Of a stretch of DNA of 28,728 nt, positions 22,943 to 28,728 are shown piece after piece. This DNA comes from Bacillota bacterium (GTDB lineage Bacteria; Bacillota; Clostridia; Lachnospirales; Lachnospiraceae): NCBI GenBank assembly GCA_023436225.1, contig JAEZKA010000096.1:1-28728 (forward strand). Direction: 5' to 3'. A model generated the notes under the pieces. That model made no database searches. It was not told the origin of the DNA and saw only the letters and a program-made list of their open reading frames with translations. A program made the translations under genes and the position numbers. How positions within the stretch are numbered: position 1 is the stretch's first letter; every line of letters begins with the position of its first letter.

Positions 22943-23938
22943 TTGAAACCTATAATAGCAATACCTATGGGTGATCCCGCAGGAATTGGACCAGAGATTA
23001 TTGTGAAAGCTATGGTGAATAAAGAGGTACAACAAGCGGCACGATGTATAGTGATCGGTGACCGGAAGGTGTTGGAGGATGCAATTCGATTCACGGGTAT
23101 AGAATTGAAGATTAATGTGATTCATAAGGTAGAAGAAGGTGAGTATTCTCAAGGGCTATTAAATCTTATTGATCTGGATAATGTTGACTGGAAGGAGTTT
23201 CGGATTGGCCAGGTAAGCGGAATGTGTGGAAGGGCTGCATACGAATATATCGTAAAAAGCATTGAAATGGCCAATAATAAAGAGGTGGCAGCAGTCTCTA
23301 CCACACCAATCAACAAGGAGTCCTTAAAAGCAGGTAATGTAGACTTTATCGGACATACAGAAATCTTCGGGGCTTTGACTAATACAAAGGATCCATTAAC
23401 AATGTTTGAAGTTCATGGTATGAGGGTTTTCTTCCTCACAAGACATGTCTCCCTTCGAAGAGCCTGTGATCTGGTTACAAAGGACAGAATAAAAGACTAT
23501 GTAAAGCGATGCAAAGAAGTGTTAACGAAACTAGGGGTAACAGAGGGGACGATGGCGATTGCAGGACTTAATCCGCATAGTGGTGAACATGGCTTGTTCG
23601 GAGATGAGGAAGTCAATCATGTAGCACCGGCAGTGGAGGAGTTAAGAGCAGAAGGCTATGACGTGGTCGGGCCGATTGGGGCTGATTCTGTATTTCATCT
23701 GGCATTAAAGGGACGCTTCAATAGTGTATTATCCTTATATCACGATCAGGGGCATATTGCAACGAAGACTCTGGATTTTGAGAGAACCATAGCGATTACA
23801 GGCGGAATGCCGATCCTTCGCACCTCTGTGGATCATGGTACTGCAATGGATATTGCCGGTAAGGGTATTGCAAGTGAAGTGAGTATGGTGGAAGCAATCC
23901 TTCTTGGAGCAAAATATTCAGCAAACTTTAGAAAGTAA
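22943..23938 (+). CDS. pdxA: 4-hydroxythreonine-4-phosphate dehydrogenase family (PdxA/PdxA2)
   Basis: NAD-dependent metal-requiring dehydrogenase family. It serves pyridoxal phosphate synthesis (PdxA) or tetronate catabolism (PdxA2). Of its 331 residues, those matching E. coli metal ligands are His168, His212 and His267; the substrate pair HT is at 138-139. Other blocks: AIPMGDPAGIGPEI at the N-terminus, GLNPHSGEHGLFGDEE, GPIGADSVF and YHDQGH. The start is TTG at 22943, with AAGGAGA about eight bases upstream; no ATG fits. No pdxJ, pdxB or DUF1537 kinase gene is next to it, so which role applies is open. It is followed by two hairpins. Confidence 0.9.
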   Translation: MKPIIAIPMGDPAGIGPEIIVKAMVNKEVQQAARCIVIGDRKVLEDAIRFTGIELKINVIHKVEEGEYSQGLLNLIDLDNVDWKEFRIGQVSGMCGRAAYEYIVKSIEMANNKEVAAVSTTPINKESLKAGNVDFIGHTEIFGALTNTKDPLTMFEVHGMRVFFLTRHVSLRRACDLVTKDRIKDYVKRCKEVLTKLGVTEGTMAIAGLNPHSGEHGLFGDEEVNHVAPAVEELRAEGYDVVGPIGADSVFHLALKGRFNSVLSLYHDQGHIATKTLDFERTIAITGGMPILRTSVDHGTAMDIAGKGIASEVSMVEAILLGAKYSANFRK

Positions 23939-23965
23939 GTAATAACACAATAACCGATAACGCTT

Positions 23966-24009
23966 ATAACAATAGAAAAGCACGCTACGTGAATGGTTTC
24001 TATTGTTAT
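23966..24009 (+). terminator. Hairpin downstream of pdxA
   Basis: ATAACAATAGAAA (23966-23978) pairs perfectly with TTTCTATTGTTAT (23997-24009). An inner CACG/CGTG stem lies in the loop. There is no T run, so it is more a 3'-end stabiliser than a classic terminator. Confidence 0.55.
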
Positions 24010-24014
24010 GAAGT

Positions 24015-24061
24015 AAATAGGGCTGTCACAAAATATAATTGATTTTGCGACAGCCCTATTT
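24015..24061. terminator. Bidirectional GGGCTGTC-type terminator between pdxA and the chemotaxis gene
   Basis: AAATAGGGCTGTCACAAAAT (24015-24034) pairs with the arm at 24042-24061 with one mismatch and a 7-base loop. A/T runs at both ends suit termination on either strand between these convergent genes. The core GGGCTGTCRCA is shared with the hairpin at 16235-16311. Confidence 0.82.
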
Positions 24062-24076
24062 ATGGGAATTATGACC

Positions 24077-25771
24077 TTATACCTGGAAGAATTGAACTTG
24101 CTTGCTTAAGTTCTCTGCAATCATCTTGTTAGAGTTCGCCTGCTCCAGCACCTCGTTGGTCTTATGGAAGATAGAGGTTGATTTCTCGGCGATGTCTGCA
24201 GCGCCTTTGGAGCCTTCATTCGTTGCAAGGGTTACCTCTTCCACAGCCTTACGGATATAGGTAATGGATTCACTTAGTTGGTTCGCTGAGGTCTTTATCT
24301 CGGTGACCACTCTCTCGATGGTATCCGCATCCGCATCATATTGTTCGCTGGTCTTCACCAGTACCTCATAATCTTTAATAACCTTTGAATCGACAAATTC
24401 CAGAAGTAGCTGGGCATCCTTAACAATAGCTTCTACTGCTGCAGAGATATCACCGGAGATGGTATCAATCTGCGATACGGCTCTCTTTGAGTTTTGCGCT
24501 AATGTACTAATCTCGCTTGCAACAACAGCAAAGCCCTTACCTGCTTCCCCTGCTCGTGCCGATTCAATAGAGGCATTCAGAGCTAGTAGATTCGTTTGAG
24601 CAGTGATGTCTAAAATGGTCTTGGACAAAGTACGGATTTCATTTATGGCAGATGCTTTCTCAATGGAACCAAGAAGCTGTCGATTGGCATTTTCATAAAT
24701 CTCATGAGCGCTTTTTTGAGAGTTGATCGCGGTAAGCTTTAAGGCCTCCGCTCTTCCCTTTATCTCAGAAGCAATTATTTGACCATTGGTGGCTTTATCG
24801 TTAACTCGCAGAATTTCTTCTTCGATAGTGACAGAGGTAGCATTCATTTCCTCTGTGGAAGCTGCTGTTTCCTCCATTCCTGCTGACAGCTGTTCGGTTG
24901 TGGCAGAGATATCTTCGACATCCTGATATACCATATTGGCACCTTCGGCTAGGATATTAGAAGAGATTCCTATTTGATTTGTTTCCTCTTTTATCGCAGT
25001 AATGATGGCTCGGACCTTATCCTGCATATGCCCAAAGGAGCGGAAGATATCGCCGATCTCATCCTTTCGGGCCAGGCTGTCCTTGGATAATGGAATATGG
25101 AAATCGCCGTTTTCCAACCGCTCAAAATCTCCTTTCAGCGAGATATAGGCTTTTGATATGTAAGCCCCCAGTATGTAACAAATGATGGACCCGAGCAAGG
25201 CAAAAAGGCCTAGGGTAGAGGAAACTGAAAACATGGATTTTGAGATCTCCTGCTTAATAACATCGGAGTAAATGCCTACGAACCACATACCTACTACCTT
25301 TCCGCTTTGATCCTTGAGTGGAATATAATAGGTATCTGCATTTTTACCAGCTACCGTTGCGGTACCCTTATAGTTTTCTTCCTTCTTAAGTACAGTTTCT
25401 ATGACAGCTTCCGATGCCTGGGTATTAATCTGTCTTTCGTTCTGCTCATTCCTGACGGTTGTAGATATTCTGGTATCCATTGCGAAGATCGTGGCAAGTA
25501 TGCCAGTTCTCTCTGAAACATTATCCACAACATCATAATTCTCATTCATTAAGGTTTCACCCTTATAGAGCTGATTTCCCTCCAATTTCCACTCGCCCGG
25601 ATACTGGGTATCTAGGAGCGAGAGACTCAGTGACGAGTAATTTGTTAATTCGACGGAGGTCTTATCGGCCACCAAGTGAGTGATCTGATTTTTTGTAGCA
25701 AAAGCTGATAAAACAATAATTATTACTAATAAGGTATCCAAGGCTAATACAATTTTCCATTTGATTTTCAT
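24077..25771 (-). CDS. Methyl-accepting chemotaxis protein, Cache-type sensor
   Basis: Membrane receptor that signals to CheA/CheW, 564 residues. TM1 lies at about residues 8-26, followed by a periplasmic-type Cache sensor domain to about 185. TM2 (about 187-207) leads to a HAMP segment (FERLENGDFHIPLSKDS, DEIGDIFRSFGHMQD). The C-terminal coiled-coil signalling domain has the conserved hairpin tip (DITAQTNLLALNASIESARAGEAGKGFAVVASEI, in part TNLLALNASIESARAGEAG). The ligand is unknown; the sensor half ends with IPLKDQSGKVVGMWFVGIY, typical of single Cache domains that bind small organic acids. AAAGGA lies ten bases before the ATG. No other chemotaxis gene is in the window. Confidence 0.95.
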   Translation of the reverse strand: MKIKWKIVLALDTLLVIIIVLSAFATKNQITHLVADKTSVELTNYSSLSLSLLDTQYPGEWKLEGNQLYKGETLMNENYDVVDNVSERTGILATIFAMDTRISTTVRNEQNERQINTQASEAVIETVLKKEENYKGTATVAGKNADTYYIPLKDQSGKVVGMWFVGIYSDVIKQEISKSMFSVSSTLGLFALLGSIICYILGAYISKAYISLKGDFERLENGDFHIPLSKDSLARKDEIGDIFRSFGHMQDKVRAIITAIKEETNQIGISSNILAEGANMVYQDVEDISATTEQLSAGMEETAASTEEMNATSVTIEEEILRVNDKATNGQIIASEIKGRAEALKLTAINSQKSAHEIYENANRQLLGSIEKASAINEIRTLSKTILDITAQTNLLALNASIESARAGEAGKGFAVVASEISTLAQNSKRAVSQIDTISGDISAAVEAIVKDAQLLLEFVDSKVIKDYEVLVKTSEQYDADADTIERVVTEIKTSANQLSESITYIRKAVEEVTLATNEGSKGAADIAEKSTSIFHKTNEVLEQANSNKMIAENLSKQVQFFQV

Positions 25772-25959
25772 GATGTGGCAGTCCTTTCCGGCTTATAGGT
25801 ATGTTTTCCTACTGACTAAAATAATAGAATTAGTATTTGAGTGGATAAAATAGGAAACATTATTATAATCTATAATAACTCAATTAGACAAAACAATCAA
25901 TAATTTTGATTAGGAGATGAGAAAACTACTAAGATGTTAAAAGAGAAGGTATAACAGAT

Positions 25960-25995
25960 AGGAAAAGAAAAGCACCTAACAAGACTGATAGGTGC
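25960..25995 (-). terminator. Terminator after the small unknown gene
   Basis: GCACCTA (25972-25978) pairs with TAGGTGC (25989-25995), ten-base loop. Minus-strand reading runs into a TTTTCTTTTCC tail (25971-25961). It ends the transcript of the gene at 26006-26389. Confidence 0.75.
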
Positions 25996-26005
25996 CGGGT
26001 TAAAT

Positions 26006-26389
26006 CTATTTAATTCTTGTTACATGCACACAATATACATAAACATTCTGGATTTTCTTAGCCTCAACTCCATCAACATGAATGATAGGTTGAGTCTCGG
26101 ATGGAGTCATATACAATTTAAAGATAATACCGTCCTGATTAACTCGCATATTCCGTATGGTCTTATATTCGTAATCCCGTTTCGGAATACCGATGTAGTT
26201 AAAAATGATATCATAGGTATCTGGGTGCGAGAAGCATAGTAGAATTTCATCCTGTGAGTACATACCAACGATCTCTCGAGCCTCCTCAAAGGTCATATTG
26301 GTACATTTGAATTCTCCTTCGTTAAATAAGGCAATCGTATTACTATTATCAAGTAGCAGTAATGGGTTTTCTGGTTTCTTTGTTACCAT
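26006..26389 (-). CDS. Unknown small cytosolic protein
   Basis: I do not recognise a family. It has about 127 residues, no signal peptide or membrane segment, and a mixed alpha/beta look: PLLLLDNSNTIALFNEGEF, then MTFEEAREIVGMYSQDEILLCFSHPDTYDIIF, a basic KRDYEYKTIRN and a C-terminal strand run ending VYVYCVHVTRIK. Of two possible ATG codons (26395 and 26389) I prefer 26389, because GGAG is eight bases from it but only two from the other. It stands alone between the chemotaxis gene and hydA, with a terminator after it. Compositional features match its neighbours, so there is no sign of transfer. Confidence 0.7.
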   Translation of the reverse strand: MVTKKPENPLLLLDNSNTIALFNEGEFKCTNMTFEEAREIVGMYSQDEILLCFSHPDTYDIIFNYIGIPKRDYEYKTIRNMRVNQDGIIFKLYMTPSETQPIIHVDGVEAKKIQNVYVYCVHVTRIK

Positions 26390-26576
26390 ATACATCGCTC
26401 CTTCCTGATGATACCGGTTAATAGCCGGATTCTTTTAATAAAATATAAATCTCCTTGCATTTCATTTCCAGATCCTTCATCTTAAGTATAGGATTGTAGT
26501 ATGTTATTGTCAATAAGCCTAAGTAAAATCTCATAACTTTCTTGTATCTATAATTATAGAACATTCGATATGAAAA

Positions 26577-26603
26577 GGAGACAGCCGATATTCAACTGTC
26601 TCC
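26577..26603 (-). terminator. Terminator of the hydB-hydA transcript
   Basis: GGAGACAG (26577-26584) pairs with CTGTCTCC (26596-26603), 11-base loop, then TTTTC on the minus strand. A second small hairpin (26612-26618 with 26624-26630) lies nearer the hydA stop. Confidence 0.75.
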
Positions 26604-26658
26604 ATCTCATGGTGCACCTGGTAGGTGTACGTTCTATAGATTAATCATTTATTTAGAT

Positions 26659-28401
26659 CTAATTCACACTTCTCTTAACATAGGTTGTATGAAGGATATG
26701 GTGAGCTTTATGGCTACCCGGCTTCTCAAGATAATCAGCATAAAGAGCCTTAATCGCTTCATTCTCATGGGACTTTCTTACCGCCATCGTAGCATCCTGA
26801 TCATAAAGAGCCTTCGCACGGAGAGCTCTGATATCAGTGAAGTTACGAACAGTTCCGGGCTGCTGAGGCTGTCCACCGCCGTTTACACAACCACCGGGGC
26901 ATCCCATAATCTCAATAAAGTGATAATCAGCTTTACCTGCTCTTACATCGTCAAGAAGCTTTCTTGCATTGGAAAGGCCGGAAGCAACAGCAACATTAAC
27001 CTTTAAGCCGGCAGCTTCATAAGTAGCTTCCTTAATACCCTTAGTTCCTCTCACTTCCTTGAAGTCAGGGCTTGCTAGCTCAGATCCGGTGATTGTCTCT
27101 ACTGCTGTTCTGAGAGCTGCTTCCATAACACCGCCGGTAGCTCCGAAGATAACAGAAGCACCGGTAGATCTGCCAAGCGGATCATCGAATTGCTCATCCG
27201 GTAAGGATAAGAAATTGATACCTACTCGCTCGATCATTCTTGCGAGCTCACGGGTAGTGATAGAGATATCTACGTCCGGAACACCGGCAGCACTTTGATC
27301 TTCTCTACCAATTTCGAATTTCTTGGCGGTACAAGGCATCACGCTGACGCTGACAATCTTCTTTGGATCAATGTTGTTCTTCTCAGCGTAGTATGTCTTT
27401 AAGATAGCACCAAACATCTGCTGAGGGGATTTACAACTGGATACATTATCAAGCATATCGGGATAGTAATGCTCACAGAATTTAACCCAACCCGGTGAAC
27501 AGGATGTGATTAACGGTAATTTACCACCATTTTGAATTCTATCGATAAGCTCATTTGCTTCTTCCATTATGGTTAAATCAGCTGCAAAGTCAGTATCAAA
27601 TACCTTAGCAAAGCCTAAACGGCGAAGTGCTGCAACCATTTTGCCCTCTACGTTAGTTCCGATCGGAAGGCCAAAAGCCTCGCCAAGAGCAGCACGAACG
27701 CTGGGAGCGGTCTGTACAACGACATATTTTTCTGGATCTGCAAGTGCTGCGAATACCTCATCGGTATAATCCTTCTCAAGGAGAGCACCCGTAGGGCATA
27801 CTGCGATACACTGACCACAGGATACACAGCTGGTATCACCTAAGCCCATATCAAAGGCACAGGAGATACTGGTGTCGAAACCGCGCTCGTTGGCACCGAT
27901 TACACCGATACCCTGAACTTTATCACATACAGCGGAGCAGCGTCTACAAAGGATACATTTATTGTTGTCACGTACCATATGTGCGGAAGTGTCATCCAGC
28001 TCATAGTGAGTACGCTCGCCATCATACAGATACTCATCCTTAACGTTTAAGTCGTTGCAAAGCTTCTGAAGCTCGCAGTTACCGCTACGTACGCAGGAGA
28101 GACATTTTCTGTCGTGGTCGGATAAGATAAGCTCTAAGGTCTTCTTACGGGACGCAAGTACCTTAGGAGAATTTGTGGTAATTTCCATGCCTTCAGAAAT
28201 TGGGTACACACAGGAAGCAACAAGGCTTCTGGCACCCTTCACTTCTACAACACAGATACGGCAAGCACCGATTTCGTTGATATCTTTTAAGAAACAGAGA
28301 GTGGGGATATCAATACAGGCAAGCTTTGCCGCTTCTAATATGGTAGCGCCCTTGGGTGCTTGAACTGGCATGCCATTTATTTTAATATTTACCGTTTCCA
28401 T
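26659..28401 (-). CDS. hydA: [FeFe] hydrogenase catalytic subunit (HydA, NADH/ferredoxin-linked type)
   Basis: Hydrogen-producing or -consuming enzyme with the H-cluster; cytosolic, 580 residues. Clusters in order: a 2Fe-2S ferredoxin domain (Cys36, Cys47, Cys50, Cys64), a His-Cys3 [4Fe-4S] site (His96, Cys100, Cys103, Cys109), two [4Fe-4S] clusters (Cys149/152/155/159 and 192/195/198/202), then the H-cluster domain: TSCSPGW (Cys301), MPCTAKKFE (Cys357), and EIMGCPGGCVNGGGQP (Cys501, Cys505). The small-subunit-like C-terminus is fused. With the NuoF/HydB-like gene 35 bases upstream, it fits the electron-bifurcating or NADH-linked group. GGAGG precedes the ATG. The L1 motif has Ser where TSCCPxW is usual. 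Confidence 0.97.
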   Translation of the reverse strand: METVNIKINGMPVQAPKGATILEAAKLACIDIPTLCFLKDINEIGACRICVVEVKGARSLVASCVYPISEGMEITTNSPKVLASRKKTLELILSDHDRKCLSCVRSGNCELQKLCNDLNVKDEYLYDGERTHYELDDTSAHMVRDNNKCILCRRCSAVCDKVQGIGVIGANERGFDTSISCAFDMGLGDTSCVSCGQCIAVCPTGALLEKDYTDEVFAALADPEKYVVVQTAPSVRAALGEAFGLPIGTNVEGKMVAALRRLGFAKVFDTDFAADLTIMEEANELIDRIQNGGKLPLITSCSPGWVKFCEHYYPDMLDNVSSCKSPQQMFGAILKTYYAEKNNIDPKKIVSVSVMPCTAKKFEIGREDQSAAGVPDVDISITTRELARMIERVGINFLSLPDEQFDDPLGRSTGASVIFGATGGVMEAALRTAVETITGSELASPDFKEVRGTKGIKEATYEAAGLKVNVAVASGLSNARKLLDDVRAGKADYHFIEIMGCPGGCVNGGGQPQQPGTVRNFTDIRALRAKALYDQDATMAVRKSHENEAIKALYADYLEKPGSHKAHHILHTTYVKRSVN

Positions 28402-28436
28402 TTTTAACCTCCATCTTGATTATTAACCGGGTATCC

Positions 28437-28728
28437 TTATTTCTTAGAGATAGCGCCGAATTTACATTTCTCCATACATGCGCCGCATTTGATACATTTG
28501 CTCTGATCGATAAGATGTACTTCTTTTACCTTACCCTGGATTGCGCCATTCGGACAAATTCTTGCACATAGTGTACAACCCTTACATTTGTCTTCATCAA
28601 TGATATAGGAGAGAAGAGCCTTACATACACCGGCAGGACACTTCTTATCAGTTACATGAGCAACATATTCGTCTTTGAAATAACGTAATGTTGATAATAC
28701 CGGGTTAGGAGCTGTCTGACCAAGACCG
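28437..28728 (-). CDS. hydB: HydB/NuoF-like hydrogenase subunit, 3' end only
   Basis: C-terminal 97 codons of a gene cut by the window edge. They read GLGQTAPNPVLSTLRYF, the end of the NuoF-type 51-kDa domain, followed by a linker and two [4Fe-4S] ferredoxin motifs: CKGCTLCARICP and CIKCGACMEKC. An extra CPAGVC pair lies just before them. That arrangement is typical of HydB of trimeric bifurcating hydrogenases, the flavoprotein that takes electrons from NAD(P)H. hydA follows after 35 bases, so the two are co-transcribed. hydC and the N-terminal part would lie beyond 28728. Confidence 0.9.
   Translation of the reverse strand, partial: GLGQTAPNPVLSTLRYFKDEYVAHVTDKKCPAGVCKALLSYIIDEDKCKGCTLCARICPNGAIQGKVKEVHLIDQSKCIKCGACMEKCKFGAISKK

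Noticed and set aside
25775..25810. Sigma-D (motility) promoter before the chemotaxis receptor
   Set aside because: A GCCGGAAA resembles the -10, but the -35 is poor and the start would fall inside the ribosome binding site.
1..28728. CRISPR array, tRNA, rRNA, insertion sequence or prophage
   Set aside because: No regularly spaced repeats, cloverleaf, rRNA cores, transposase or phage genes are visible on either strand.

Overview
The window looks like the chromosome of an anaerobic, spore-forming, low-to-moderate G+C Firmicute. The closest fit is the class Clostridia, probably Lachnospiraceae; I name no species. Pointers are a spoIIR gene, a T-box leader on ileS, AGGAGG-type ribosome binding sites, a PerR/reverse-rubrerythrin oxygen-defence pair, a c-di-AMP receptor gene and a multi-cluster [FeFe] hydrogenase next to a NuoF/HydB-like subunit. 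Nearly all genes are core housekeeping or stress genes. There is no prophage, transposase, CRISPR array, rRNA or tRNA gene that I can support.

Layout. Minus strand, 0.2-3.3 kb: spoIIR, ispE and an MFS transporter. spoIIR carries a sigma-F-like promoter and ispE its own sigma-A-like promoter. A single plus-strand DUF1934 gene (3.5-3.9 kb) diverges from spoIIR. A 169-bp long inverted repeat follows. Then comes a minus-strand run, 4.2-10.0 kb: capA-like, an unknown one-TM protein, a PlsC-type acyltransferase, a VanY-type D,D-carboxypeptidase with a structured leader, and nicotinate phosphoribosyltransferase. From 10.1 to 23.9 kb everything is on the plus strand: T-box/ileS, darA (c-di-AMP receptor), a trigger-factor-like lipoprotein, a YgiQ-family radical SAM protein, a DEAD-box helicase, perR, reverse rubrerythrin, a DUF2871 membrane protein and pdxA. 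From 24.1 kb to the end everything is on the minus strand: a chemotaxis receptor, a small unknown protein, hydA and the 3' end of a hydB-like gene.

How they work together. perR and rubrerythrin share a 14-nt identical operator core placed just after matching -10 boxes, so one repressor probably controls both itself and peroxide detoxification. HydB/HydA would form the core of an NAD(P)H/ferredoxin-linked hydrogenase. The capA-to-pncB block is rich in envelope functions. DarA and the acyltransferase are regulatory or lipid housekeeping genes.

The observations I rate highest are: (1) rubrerythrin is followed by two further copies of its own last eight codons plus stop, inside a 52-54 bp repeat; (2) the carboxypeptidase mRNA starts with a hairpin, two more stems and a terminator-like hairpin directly before the ribosome binding site, an attenuator or riboswitch-like design whose class I do not recognise; (3) the 72-nt-arm inverted repeat at 4.0-4.2 kb has arm transitions that all remain G.U pairs in plus-strand RNA; (4) the shared PerR-type operators; (5) a structured darA 5' UTR. 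No wholly new multi-gene system is visible.
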